A DNA stretch of 64,000 nucleotides from assembly GCF_000963925.1 (NCBI RefSeq), contig NZ_BAMV01000017.1:62001-126000 (forward strand). Reading direction: 5' to 3'. Below the pieces are notes generated by a model. It had not been told where the DNA came from and made no database searches. It was given only the letters and a program-made list of their open reading frames with translations. The translations under genes were made by a program, and so were the position numbers. Shown here piece by piece: positions 41,066 through 49,161 of this stretch. Source of the stretch: Acetobacter cibinongensis. GTDB taxonomy: Bacteria > Pseudomonadota > Alphaproteobacteria > Acetobacterales > Acetobacteraceae. How positions within the stretch are numbered: the stretch's first letter is position 1; each line of letters opens with the position of its first letter.

Positions 41066-41656
41066 ATGACACCTATGGATATGCTGTTAAGCCGTGCTTC
41101 TGTTGATACTCTCATAGAACCAGCACCCTCCGCAGACCAATTATCTGAGGTGCTTGCGGCAGCTATGCGCGCACCGGATCATGGAAAGCTCCGCCCATGG
41201 CGCTATATTCTTATTGAAGGCGATGCCCGCCCACTGGCAGCAGAGCGTGTTATTGCCAGCATGTTGCGGCTGGATGCGAATGCACCCGAATTTAAACTGA
41301 ACAAACGCCGCCAGCGTTTTTCCACCATGCCACTAGTCATTGCACTGGGCATGCACTTACGCCCAGACCATAAAATTCCGCTTTGGGAACAGGAAATGGC
41401 CGTGGCTGCTGCAACTATGAATGTTCTCAATGCCCTGCATGCAAAAGGCTTTGGTGGCATCTGGGTTTCTGGCGACATTACGGAAGATCCTGTCCTTGCG
41501 GCAGAACTGGGCCTGCCTGCACCGCATAAACTGGCCGGGTTCCTATTTGTTGGCACTCCAGCACAGCAGTGTGAGCCGCCACGCCGCCCAGACCCCGCGC
41601 AATTTACGGCATCCTGGACGGGTAGCCCGGTCTCTTTCTCAGCAGATAAAGAATAA
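41066..41656 (+). CDS. Nitroreductase-family flavoprotein (YdjA-like)
   Basis: 196 residues: short nitroreductase of the YdjA/TdsD type, recognisable by MRAPDHGKLRPWRYILIEG near the N-terminus, and KGFGGIWVSGDITED with GLPAPHKLAGFLFVGTP in the second half. FMN-dependent reductase; the physiological substrate is unknown. ACGGAG lies upstream of the ATG. It is probably co-transcribed with the his operon tail. Confidence 0.87.
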   Translation: MTPMDMLLSRASVDTLIEPAPSADQLSEVLAAAMRAPDHGKLRPWRYILIEGDARPLAAERVIASMLRLDANAPEFKLNKRRQRFSTMPLVIALGMHLRPDHKIPLWEQEMAVAAATMNVLNALHAKGFGGIWVSGDITEDPVLAAELGLPAPHKLAGFLFVGTPAQQCEPPRRPDPAQFTASWTGSPVSFSADKE

Positions 41657-41660
41657 GCGC

Positions 41661-42863
41661 ATGAGCACCGCATCCCATACTGACGTTGCCATTATTGGCG
41701 GGGGGCCTGTTGGGCTCGCCACGGCACTGTCCCTTGCAAAAACAGGCCTCACTGTCGCTGTTTTGGAACGCGCACCAACGCCTGTATGGGAAGAGCCATC
41801 TTTTGATGGACGGGAAATTGCTCTGACCCACCATTCTGTCAATATTCTGAAAACTGATGGTGCATGGGACCATATTCCAGAAACCGCTATATGCCCTTTG
41901 CGTGAAGCACGGGTTGAAACTGGTAAGTTTCCGCACCCTCTGAGGTTTGATACCAATGGTCGTGGCGTAGACGCGCTGGGCTGGCTTGTTTCAAATAACC
42001 AGATCCGCCGTGCCCTCTATGCTGCCGCAGCAGCGCATCAGAACATCACACTGCACTCTGGGGTCTCTGTTGAGACAGTGCGCCAGAACCCGGACCATGC
42101 CGTTATTCATCACACCAGGGGCCAACTGGCAGCACAGCTTGTGGTTGGAGCGGATGGCCGTTTTTCTCCTACACGCCAACGGGCGGGCATTGGGGCTATT
42201 ATACATGACTTCAAACGCACCATGATGGTGTGCCGTATGGCCCATGAGTCTCCGCATCATAACGTTGCAACGCAGTGGTTTGATGAAGGACAGACAATTG
42301 CCTTGCTGCCAGTTAACGGCATGGCATCCTCTCTCGTGCTAACCCTGCCACCGGAAGAGATCCAGCGGCTGCTTTCCCTGCCGCAGGATGACTTCAATAA
42401 AGACATCATGCTTCGGGTCGGTAACCGTCTGGGCACCATGCGCCTAGTCAGCACGCGTCATGCTTACCCTTTGAAAGGTGTTTACGCGCACCGTTTCGCA
42501 AGTCGTCGCCTGGCGTTGGTGGGGGATGCCGCAGTGGGGATGCACCCTATCACTGCACATGGGTTCAATCTGGGCCTGAAGGGGCAGGAAACACTTGCTG
42601 AAGATGTCGCAAGAAGCGTGTCTAAATGTGGGGATGCAGGCCTTGCATCTGGCCTACGCCGTTTTGAGCAGAGGCATCGTCTGGCTACAGCGCCCTTGTT
42701 TGCCGGGACGAATGGTATTGCCTCTCTCTATACGCATGACGGTGCGCCCTTCCGCCACTTGAGGGAAACCGGCATCAGACTGGCAGATGCCTTCACGCCG
42801 TTTAAATCCGTTGTGACATCCCTGCTGATGGACAGGCACGCAGCATCTCACCAACAGTCTTAA
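41661..42863 (+). CDS. ubiM: UbiH/UbiF/COQ6-family hydroxylase, probable UbiM
   Basis: 400 residues. FAD-binding motifs: GGGPVGLATALSLAKTGL (dinucleotide fold), DGREIALTH, and ALVGDAAVGMHPITAHGFN (GD motif). The combination SFDGREIALTH and HPITAHGFNLGLKGQETLA resembles UbiM, which hydroxylates demethoxyubiquinol, more than UbiH or UbiF. This assignment is by recalled similarity. It acts in aerobic ubiquinone synthesis at the inner membrane. ATG 41661 begins exactly at the FAD fold; the longer frame overlaps the nitroreductase gene. Confidence 0.8.
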   Translation: MSTASHTDVAIIGGGPVGLATALSLAKTGLTVAVLERAPTPVWEEPSFDGREIALTHHSVNILKTDGAWDHIPETAICPLREARVETGKFPHPLRFDTNGRGVDALGWLVSNNQIRRALYAAAAAHQNITLHSGVSVETVRQNPDHAVIHHTRGQLAAQLVVGADGRFSPTRQRAGIGAIIHDFKRTMMVCRMAHESPHHNVATQWFDEGQTIALLPVNGMASSLVLTLPPEEIQRLLSLPQDDFNKDIMLRVGNRLGTMRLVSTRHAYPLKGVYAHRFASRRLALVGDAAVGMHPITAHGFNLGLKGQETLAEDVARSVSKCGDAGLASGLRRFEQRHRLATAPLFAGTNGIASLYTHDGAPFRHLRETGIRLADAFTPFKSVVTSLLMDRHAASHQQS

Positions 42864-42901
42864 ACTATAGCTTTTACGTTTATCGTCACACCATTCTGCG
42901 G

Positions 42902-42964
42902 CGTTCTGGCCGTTATAGTCGCTTTTCTTCCCGATGAAGCCACTCCGCTATAACCGCCAGAACG
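42902..42964. repeat. Imperfect 17-bp inverted repeat around the DUF4186 stop codon
   Basis: Arms 42902-42918 and 42948-42964 are complementary at 16 of 17 positions, with a 29-bp spacer. The right arm lies inside the coding sequence and the left arm just past the stop (42913). It could be a terminator-like or protein-binding site. Neither arm has a T tract. Confidence 0.4.
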
Positions 42965-43353
42965 TAAGTCTGCTGCTGCGCAGACAATGCCTGGCCTTTG
43001 CCAAAACCGTGCCATTTCTCCAGACAGGACCGGCAGCATGTACCCGTTGCATGCTGCGCAACAAAAACAGGGTGTCCTTTCCAGGGAGTTTGCCGTCCAT
43101 CTTTAACGGGATGTGCGGGTGCCAGACGATGCGCAATAAAGTCAGCACCATGCTCCAAAATAGTGGAGAAACCCTTACTGGCTAAATATGCACGGTCCGC
43201 CTGCCCCAAGTGAAATTTCTGTCTGAACTGAGAACCGGCCAGACGCTCCCATAAATCTGACTTAACCCGAGGCAACTGGGGTATATATCTCTCAAGGAAA
43301 AAATCGCCCTGTACTGAAGGCTCTGCACTTCCTGCTTTCCTGACGTCAGACAC
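42913..43353 (-). CDS. DUF4186-family protein
   Basis: 146 residues. Family hallmarks are FRQKFHLGQADRAYL, GADFIAHRLAPAHPV, DGRQTPWKGHPVFVAQHATGT and CCRSCLEKWHGF, the last carrying clustered Cys/His residues that could bind metal. Function is undescribed. I chose the GTG at 43353 because AAGGGGG lies immediately upstream; a further GTG 14 codons earlier has no such site. Confidence 0.8.
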   Translation of the reverse strand: MSDVRKAGSAEPSVQGDFFLERYIPQLPRVKSDLWERLAGSQFRQKFHLGQADRAYLASKGFSTILEHGADFIAHRLAPAHPVKDGRQTPWKGHPVFVAQHATGTCCRSCLEKWHGFGKGQALSAQQQTYVLAVIAEWLHREEKRL

Positions 43354-43609
43354 TTTTCCCCCTTCATTCCTGCGGCAGACTGGCCCTACAGGCACTTCAC
43401 CCTACCGGCACTAAGTAAGAACTTACATCCGGACACATCAACAGACAGAGCACTATGCTTTCCAGCATAGCCTGAACACACCCGTCTTTAGGGAGGCGCC
43501 CCATAATACTTTGCCCATACTCTATGAGAAACAAGACGGCACGCTATCCTTCCACGAAAAAATCTATAAATACTCTCGCAACAAAGCGTGTTTTCAGGAG
43601 AGTTTGATC

Positions 43610-44602
43610 ATGCGTTGTCTGGTAACTGGTGGTGCTGGCTTTGTCGGCAGCCATGTCGCACTCAGCCTTCTGGATGCTGGCCACGAAGTTGTTATCCTGG
43701 ATGATCTCAGCACTGGGCATCTGGCCGCTATTCCTGCCGGTGCCCATTTTGAAAAAGTAGATCTGGCCGACCTTCAGGCAACCGAGAACATCGTAAAGCA
43801 AGGCCCCTGGGATGCCGTGCTGCATTTTGCTGCATTATCTTTGGTCGGTGCATCTATGGTGGAGCCTTATCATTATCTCCGCCGTAACACTGTGACATCC
43901 TTGAACCTGATTGAGGCATGTGCCCGCCACAAGGTTAAGCGCTTTGTCTTTTCGTCCACTGCTGCTTTATTCGGTGGGGAAGATCGCACACCACCTATCG
44001 CGGATGATGCCACTATCGATCCCGGCTCCCCCTACGGCGAAAGCAAATTTTTTATTGAGCGCGCCCTCCTCTGGGCTGACCGTATTCATGGCATGCACTC
44101 CGCGTGCCTACGCTATTTTAACGCTGCCGGGGCAGACCCAAAAGGCCGACTTGGGGAAGACCATAGACCCGAAACCCACCTGATCCCTTTAACGATTGAC
44201 GCCATGCTGGGCCGTAGGCCAGCCCTGAAACTTTTTGGCCATGATTACCCTACACCCGATGGCACATGCGTGCGCGACTATATTCATGTCACTGACCTTG
44301 CGGATGCCCACATCCGTGCCATTGACCAGCTGAATGACCGTTCCGTGACTTACAACTTGGGCAATGACAAAGGCTTCAGTAACCTAGACGTTATCAAAAG
44401 CGTGGAGCGGGTTTCTGGAAAGTCCGTGCCGTGGGAATGGGCACCACGTCGTCATGGAGACCCTGCGGTTCTGGTAGCAGACTCCTCACGCATCCGGGCT
44501 GAAACAGGATGGAACTCAAAATTCTCTGCTCTGGACGCTATTGTCGAGACAGCCTTCCTTTGGCGTGCCAAGCATCCCAATGGTTACGAAACCAGTCTGT
44601 AA
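43610..44602 (+). CDS. galE: UDP-glucose 4-epimerase GalE
   Basis: 330 residues, extended SDR. NAD-binding GGAGFVGSHVA lies at the N-terminus, Ser/Thr in FSSTAALFG, and the catalytic Y-x3-K in SPYGESKFF. VRDYIHVTDLADAH is the usual GalE C-terminal motif. It interconverts UDP-glucose and UDP-galactose for surface glycans. ATG 43610 follows CAGGAGAG, and the longer frame reads through non-coding DNA. It is the last chromosomal gene before the island. Confidence 0.94.
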   Translation: MRCLVTGGAGFVGSHVALSLLDAGHEVVILDDLSTGHLAAIPAGAHFEKVDLADLQATENIVKQGPWDAVLHFAALSLVGASMVEPYHYLRRNTVTSLNLIEACARHKVKRFVFSSTAALFGGEDRTPPIADDATIDPGSPYGESKFFIERALLWADRIHGMHSACLRYFNAAGADPKGRLGEDHRPETHLIPLTIDAMLGRRPALKLFGHDYPTPDGTCVRDYIHVTDLADAHIRAIDQLNDRSVTYNLGNDKGFSNLDVIKSVERVSGKSVPWEWAPRRHGDPAVLVADSSRIRAETGWNSKFSALDAIVETAFLWRAKHPNGYETSL

Positions 44603-44792
44603 AAGACTCTTTGCAGCAACGCGTTTAGTTTCTCGTTTTTGGGGAACGGCGTTACATCACCACGCCATAACGGCTCAATGAGAAGGTATTGGGGGTTCTT
44701 TCACTACGAAAAGTACCCTTAAACCAAGCAATACATACGTCTCTAGTTTGTTCGTATGTTGTAGAATTTTGAGATTTTTTGAACCACGGCAA

Positions 44793-44850
44793 TCTTTGAA
44801 AAGATTGGTGGGCGCACAAGGGCTCGAACCTTGGACCCGCTGATTAAGAG
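44793..44850 (-). repeat. Remnant attachment repeat with tRNA-Lys 3' part
   Basis: 58 bp identical to 56897-56954, covering the CCA end, acceptor 3' strand, T arm and anticodon region of tRNA-Lys. The sequence after it does not continue the tRNA, so this is the displaced chromosomal 3' end and not a functional tRNA. Confidence 0.93.
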
Positions 44851-44874
44851 ACAGTGGCGCTGAGATACCGTTAA

Positions 44875-44963
44875 GACGCAACAAGATGCAAGGAGCCGCA
44901 AAACCCCTTGTTTTTACACACTGTGTCACAGGTGCATGACGCAAGGTGACGCAACAAGACGCA
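44875..44963 (+). repeat. Helically phased GACGCA repeats in the left arm
   Basis: GACGCAACAA and GATGCAAGGA are adjacent at 44875 and 44885. Three more GACGCA copies start at 44938, 44948 and 44958, exactly 10 bp apart. This spacing, one helical turn, suggests cooperative binding of a small protein such as an excisionase, or arm-type integrase sites. Confidence 0.6.
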
Positions 44964-44970
44964 CGGGTTA

Positions 44971-45002
44971 CCATTTCAAATGACTCCGGAGTGACTCCGG
45001 AA
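44971..45002 (+). repeat. Left copy of 32-bp subterminal repeat
   Basis: Matches 56822-56853 at 31 of 32 positions, in the same orientation. It contains a tandem TGACTCCGGA at 11-bp spacing and, only in this copy, the palindrome ACTCCGGAGT. Confidence 0.75.
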
Positions 45003-45042
45003 AAACCCATCAGGGGTTGAAAGGGCTAAAATGCGGGGCGGC

Positions 45043-45169
45043 GTTACACAAAAGAGGTGTACAAGGTGTAACAGGTGTAACACTTATATATAATATATTG
45101 ATTTCCCTGCCTTTCTCCCTGCCCAGAGTGTTACACCTCACAGATTCGTGAGGTGTAACAGGTGTAACA
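45043..45169 (+). repeat. Left GGTGTAACA iteron array before the integrase gene
   Basis: Three consecutive direct copies (45055-45083, the first reading AGGTGTACA). Further on is a 13-bp perfect inverted repeat TGTTACACCTCAC/GTGAGGTGTAACA (45129-45141 with 45148-45160), then one more copy ending 10 bp before the integrase ATG. It is likely an Int arm-site array and/or operator of int. Confidence 0.75.
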
Positions 45170-45179
45170 AAGGTGCTGC

Positions 45180-46511
45180 ATGAAGTTTACAAAGCCGGGA
45201 ATAGACGCCCTCACCTGCCCGCCGGGAAAGCGGGATGCCATGTTTACAGATAGCGAGGTGAAGGGCTTTGCCATTCGGGTAAACGCTACAGGCAGCAAAA
45301 CCTTCCTGTTTAACTACCGTTTTGCTGGTAAGCCTCGGCGGCTGGTGCTGGGGCAATACGGAGAACTGACGCTTGCTCATGCCCGCAAGCTAGCTGAGGC
45401 CGCACGGGGCAAGGTTTTGGCTGGGGGTGACCCAGCCGGAGAGAAAAAGGCCATAGCAGTCGCCCACCAGCAGCAGGCCATAGAGAACGCAAAGCAGGCC
45501 GCTGCCAATGCTTTGACCTTTGCCGCACTTACGGAGCGTTGGGCCAGCAATGCCCTCCGAGATAGTAGCGAGAGCCACAGCACAGAAGCGCCACGCCGCC
45601 TACGTTATAATTTTGCCGATATGCTAGACCGTCCAGCCCATGCCCTGACTGTGGCAGACATACAAAACCGGCTGGATGATGTGGCAGAAAACCACCCTAC
45701 CACTGCCCGCCGCCTGCAATCCTATGGCCGCGCCATGTATGCTTGGGCTGTTAAACGCCAGTTGCTGGAACACAACCCCTTTGCCCATGTGGTGATAGAA
45801 GGTCGGGAAGTATCGCGTAGCCGCGTTTTGACAGATGCAGAACTAGGTGCTGCATGGCGGGCGGCCTGCCAGATGCCCTACGCCTTTGGCCCGTTCTTTA
45901 AGCTGCTTATTCTAACCCTCCAGCGCCGGAGTGAGGTTGCTGGCATGAGGTGGAATGAAATAACGCCAGACCTGACCACATGGACCATTCCGGCCAGCCG
46001 CACCAAGAATGGCAAAGAACACATTGTGCACCTGTCTGACCCTGCACGACAGGTTCTTGCCTCTATGCACAGGCAGACAGATGCCAAAACCGGGGCGACC
46101 TCGCCTCTGGTCTTCACCAATACGGGCAGGACGCCAATATCTGGCTTTTCTGATGCCAAGGAACGGCTTGAAGCCCTCATGGCACAGGAGCAGGCTTCTC
46201 ATAGCTCCGGAGGGCAAAAAAAAGCGGGAAAAAAGCCCTCGGCCCTGCCAGTAAACGGGTGGCGGTTGCATGACCTGCGGCGCACGGGGGTCACCACAAT
46301 GGCCCGCTTAGGCATTGGCCCCCATGTGGCAGATAGAGTGCTGAACCATATAGAGGGCACCATAAGCGGCGTGGCCGCCGTGTATCAGCGCCATGAGTTT
46401 TTAACGGAGCGAGCCGCTGCGCTGGATGCGTGGGCAACGCATGTGCTGAATGTGGTTCCCGATGTGGGAATCGAACCCACGGCAGGAAATGTGGTGCTTC
46501 TGCGAAGGTAA
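45180..46511 (+). CDS. int: P4-type tyrosine integrase
   Basis: 443 residues. An N-terminal arm-binding DUF4102 domain (about 1-90), a core-binding domain (about 110-205) and a catalytic domain (about 215-410) are present. Catalytic residues seen are R249 (QRRSEVAGMRW), H364-x-x-R367 (LHDLRRTG), H390 and nucleophile Y402. The sequence after about residue 424 (VPDVGIEPTAG) is not family-like: it is read from a tRNA-like T arm on the opposite strand. It integrates the island at tRNA-Lys, and the promoter region is packed with repeats that probably autoregulate it. Confidence 0.95.
   Translation: MKFTKPGIDALTCPPGKRDAMFTDSEVKGFAIRVNATGSKTFLFNYRFAGKPRRLVLGQYGELTLAHARKLAEAARGKVLAGGDPAGEKKAIAVAHQQQAIENAKQAAANALTFAALTERWASNALRDSSESHSTEAPRRLRYNFADMLDRPAHALTVADIQNRLDDVAENHPTTARRLQSYGRAMYAWAVKRQLLEHNPFAHVVIEGREVSRSRVLTDAELGAAWRAACQMPYAFGPFFKLLILTLQRRSEVAGMRWNEITPDLTTWTIPASRTKNGKEHIVHLSDPARQVLASMHRQTDAKTGATSPLVFTNTGRTPISGFSDAKERLEALMAQEQASHSSGGQKKAGKKPSALPVNGWRLHDLRRTGVTTMARLGIGPHVADRVLNHIEGTISGVAAVYQRHEFLTERAAALDAWATHVLNVVPDVGIEPTAGNVVLLRR
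46453..46480 (-). other. tRNA-like 3' fragment overlapping the integrase C-terminus
   Basis: On the minus strand: T stem GTGGG, loop TTCGATT, CCCAC, then ATCGGGA, discriminator A and CCA. No matching 5' acceptor strand or D arm was found upstream, so it is not a complete tRNA. It encodes, on the other strand, the atypical last residues of the integrase. Confidence 0.55.
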
Positions 46512-46515
46512 AGAA

Positions 46516-46550
46516 AAAGGGCACCCCTCCGCGAAGAAAGGGTGCCCTTT
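46516..46550 (+). terminator. Terminator after int
   Basis: Eleven-bp stem AAAGGGCACCC/GGGTGCCCTTT followed by TATATC, 5 bp past the int stop. Confidence 0.85.
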
Positions 46551-46670
46551 TATATCTACACCGTGCATAAGCTTGTCATGGCTTCGCTGCACGGCGGCCT
46601 CCGAAGAGGTCTTGAAATGCTGATCTGCCAGTTACGGCTAGAGAGCAGCGCACAGGGTTATATCTTGGTG

Positions 46671-47099
46671 TCAGACGTGTTTTGTCAATGAGAAAAGCCC
46701 TAATCCTGAGAGGATACACCGCCTTACGGTCGCAAGCTGTTCTGCGGAAAGGGTTTTCGTATAATAAATTCTTTTCCCATTCTGAGGGTTCCGACCGCCC
46801 CTAATCAGATCAAGGCGATGGAAGCCAACCGTCATAATCAGGTCAGCTTTCACCCAAACCTCCTGCTGGCTCCATGGGTCGGGTGGTGGAGGGTCTAGAT
46901 TCAGAAGGCAATGATATGGTCGCTTTGGGTCGGGTGGTGTCGTGCTTAGAGCCACAACAGTACATAGCCCGGGCCGCCATGATATTTGCGGGCTTACCAC
47001 TACCACTGGCCGCTTTTTAACCATTTCTGGCTCTTTAAAGCCTTCCCTAAAATCGCATAGCAATATCTGTCCAAGGCTTGGGCATTTCTCGATTGGCAT
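46671..47099 (-). CDS. PemK/MazF-like toxin (orphan)
   Basis: 142 residues with the MazF/PemK fold signature near the N-terminus: GQILLCDFREG, then KKRPVVVVSP, a central TTPPDPKRPYHCLL and KADLIMTVGFHRLDLI. Family members are ribosome-independent or -dependent mRNA endonucleases. The usual small antitoxin gene is missing: the 196 bp upstream contain no plausible ORF. It may be regulated by another island protein, be an addiction remnant, or act as stand-alone defence. Confidence 0.78.
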   Translation of the reverse strand: MPIEKCPSLGQILLCDFREGFKEPEMVKKRPVVVVSPQISWRPGLCTVVALSTTPPDPKRPYHCLLNLDPPPPDPWSQQEVWVKADLIMTVGFHRLDLIRGGRNPQNGKRIYYTKTLSAEQLATVRRCILSGLGLFSLTKHV

Positions 47100-47138
47100 A
47101 CCCTAATTATTTCCTTAAATTTTCGTGGCACAACATAA

Positions 47139-47162
47139 CGGAAAACATGGCAGCGTTTTCCG
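47139..47162. promoter_or_regulatory. Inverted repeat upstream of the PemK-like gene
   Basis: Perfect CGGAAAAC/GTTTTCCG arms with an 8-nt spacer, 40 bp upstream of the toxin start. A candidate operator; no binding protein can be named. Confidence 0.4.
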
Positions 47163-47295
47163 CTACGTCAACTGAATGGCGTTCGGTTTGGATACGCAAC
47201 GAGTTTGCAGGCGTAATTTTAAAGTAAACTCGATTCCGTATTTTACGCGACTCTTCTATCCCAAACAAAAATTAACACCTTATTTCAAAAATATA

Positions 47296-48225
47296 TCATT
47301 CCCTAGGAATAGGGCCAAAAACAATATTTCTTCCTTCCCCTCTTCTTTTTGATTTTATTTTTAAACATACTTCCAAATATTTAATGTAATTCAGTATGAA
47401 TAAAATAGAAACAATATGTTTTTTTGCTGAATTAAATTCGTAATTTCCTATCAATTTTCCAGAATGTGCAATGCTATCTCTTTGCCCCCATATTCTGGCC
47501 AAATTATTGATATGATATTGATCCAATTTTTTCGTTTTTGTTTTTGTACATATATCATCCATAAGAAATTTTAGCAGTTGTTTATCTTGGATGTTAGGAG
47601 GTCTTTGTATTTTAGCAGATTGCATAAAAAGTTTAATTCTAAGCTCAATAGAACAAACCGCAGGAATAATCATTTTTTTGTATTGCTTTTTATGGAAGTT
47701 TTCTAATGCTTCCATAAATTGGCTTTCAAAGGGATTTAAATCCTCTTCGTCATAGTAAACAAGATAAAATTGGCATAAATTATGAAGAACTCCTTGAGAG
47801 ATTTTTTCTTGAAGAGAGAACCCTATAATTCTTAATTGTGTTGTCTGAGAAAAATCCAAATTCCAATTGTTTTTTGATAATATTGCAGGAAAACAACTCC
47901 CAGTAGGTGTTGTAATAATCTGTATAATTTTTGATGTTTCTTTTATTCCGTACTTTTTCAAGTCTATGAGATTGATTTCTGCATTTGACACGTCTTCGCT
48001 AAAACATACAACTGAAAAGCCAAATCCGACAAAAATATTATTGAACAAAAAAATATTATTTGTATCCATACTTTGTAACAAATAATTTCTCACATCAATA
48101 TTACTATAACAGTAAAAACATATGTTTGCGTTCATGTTTTCTGTTGTTATGGCTGTATCTAAAGAATAAAGATGCTTATTACAAACAGGACAAAAAATAC
48201 CTGTATGTGGTAAAAAGTACTGCAT
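47296..48225 (-). CDS. Zinc-ribbon/HEPN-domain protein, putative defence RNase
   Basis: 309 residues, encoded by DNA far more AT-rich than anything around it, a sign of recent transfer. The N-terminus has a zinc ribbon (C12-x2-C15 ... C36-x2-C39). The middle is unrecognised. The all-helical C-terminal part carries R249-D-S-I-A-H254, matching the Rx4-6H catalytic motif of HEPN ribonucleases, followed by a hydrophobic helix and a basic tail. HEPN proteins often act in abortive infection and toxin systems. The location in the cargo zone of a satellite next to a toxin gene supports a phage-defence role (inference). Confidence 0.68.
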   Translation of the reverse strand: MQYFLPHTGIFCPVCNKHLYSLDTAITTENMNANICFYCYSNIDVRNYLLQSMDTNNIFLFNNIFVGFGFSVVCFSEDVSNAEINLIDLKKYGIKETSKIIQIITTPTGSCFPAILSKNNWNLDFSQTTQLRIIGFSLQEKISQGVLHNLCQFYLVYYDEEDLNPFESQFMEALENFHKKQYKKMIIPAVCSIELRIKLFMQSAKIQRPPNIQDKQLLKFLMDDICTKTKTKKLDQYHINNLARIWGQRDSIAHSGKLIGNYEFNSAKKHIVSILFILNYIKYLEVCLKIKSKRRGEGRNIVFGPIPRE

Positions 48226-48307
48226 TTATTACCCCAATAAAAATTTATATTTTAATTTTTTGAAATTTGTAGAAAATACAGTAATTAACACAACAAAGGA
48301 TAAGACT

Positions 48308-48601
48308 TTATGTTGTGCTACGTTTTCGCAACCTTACCCCAGCTCCGCCCCCGTTTTCAGGAATGAACTCTACCCCAGCGCCCTCTAGAGCAGAACGGAT
48401 TGCTGCCAGATTGTTTGGGTAAGGATTACGCACACCACGCTCAAAATCTTTGACCGTATGCCTGGATACATTGGCCGCGTTAGATAGAGACTCTTGGCTC
48501 CATTCAATCAGGGCACGCGCAGCACGGCATTGAGCTGGGGTTAAAGCCAAATCTGACAAACTATAGCCTTTTTGGTTGATCTTGTGATTAAGTTCAACCA
48601 T
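48308..48601 (-). CDS. Xre-type helix-turn-helix regulator
   Basis: 97 residues. An HTH of the Cro/CI type lies at about 22-78 (LTPAQCRAARALIEWSQESL, then VSRHTVKDFERGVRNPYPNN), followed by a short basic tail. It is divergent from the early gene run with 96 bp between, the usual arrangement for a satellite or prophage repressor that keeps excision and replication genes off. A candidate operator lies at 48613-48628. Confidence 0.85.
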   Translation of the reverse strand: MVELNHKINQKGYSLSDLALTPAQCRAARALIEWSQESLSNAANVSRHTVKDFERGVRNPYPNNLAAIRSALEGAGVEFIPENGGGAGVRLRKRSTT

Positions 48602-48612
48602 ATTGGCTTAGC

Positions 48613-48628
48613 TTGCCCTACAAGGCAA
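48613..48628. promoter_or_regulatory. Candidate operator of the Xre regulator
   Basis: TTGCC and GGCAA arms with a 6-nt spacer, 12 bp upstream of the regulator start and inside the divergent promoter region. Confidence 0.35.
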
Positions 48629-48697
48629 CCGACCGAATGAAAAGCTTGCACCCTTTCCATCCGGCCTAACCGCAACCGCTCGCACTAGGAGACGGCA

Positions 48698-48925
48698 ATG
48701 GCTGAACACGCCTATACCATGCCCGGCATACGCTGGGCAGTGCTTACACATGCTCGCCTGAATGGTGACCTTTTGCCTGCCATTGCTGCGGCTGGCTTGC
48801 TCCTGCTGGCTGTGGCGGGCTTCCTGCACCCTGAACACCTGCACAGCCCCTCCGAAAGGCTGGTAGAGCACGCTCGCCACCACAACTCCCCTCATACCAT
48901 GCTGCTGTTGGAGGCTGTGCGATGA
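48698..48925 (+). CDS. Small membrane-segment protein, first gene of the island early run
   Basis: 75 residues with one hydrophobic segment (about 24-42, LLPAIAAAGLLLLAVAGFL) and a His-rich C-terminal part. An AGGAGA ribosome site precedes the ATG. No family recognised. The stop overlaps the next start by 4 bp. Confidence 0.6.
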   Translation: MAEHAYTMPGIRWAVLTHARLNGDLLPAIAAAGLLLLAVAGFLHPEHLHSPSERLVEHARHHNSPHTMLLLEAVR

Positions 48926-49161
48926 ACGCCCACACACACCCAGAAGCGGCTTATTTACTGGCATGGAATGCAACATATATCCGTCGGGCGACTGCCGTAG
49001 CTGATGCCCTTGCCCACTTTGTTGCGGATGGCGGCGGCACAACCCAAAGCGAAAATTCTGACATCGTGGCAGGAGGAATTACTTTCCTGTCGTCATACCT
49101 GGGGATGATTGCCACCGAAGCAGAGAGCAGTGCCGAAGCATTCAAAGGGAAGGCACAATGA
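48922..49161 (+). CDS. Small helical protein of unknown function
   Basis: 79 residues rich in Ala and mostly helical, with no signal or membrane helix. It overlaps both neighbours by 4 bp (ATGA), so it belongs to a tightly coupled translation unit. No family recognised. Confidence 0.58.
   Translation: MNAHTHPEAAYLLAWNATYIRRATAVADALAHFVADGGGTTQSENSDIVAGGITFLSSYLGMIATEAESSAEAFKGKAQ

Noticed and set aside
41421-41660. N-terminal extension of the UbiM-like protein
   Set aside because: The extension is the out-of-frame nitroreductase gene; the FAD fold begins at 41661.
44793-44850. Second tRNA-Lys gene
   Set aside because: Only the 3' part is present. The sequence after 44850 does not form the D arm or acceptor 5' strand.
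44675-45010. 111-codon minus-strand frame across attL
   Set aside because: It covers the tRNA remnant and repeat DNA; its content is explained by non-coding sequence.
45043-45169. CRISPR array
   Set aside because: The units are about 9-10 bp, adjacent and in both orientations, without unique spacers or cas genes.
46453-46530. Complete tRNA on the minus strand at the int 3' end
   Set aside because: The T arm and CCA are present, but no D arm, anticodon arm or matching acceptor strand can be drawn.
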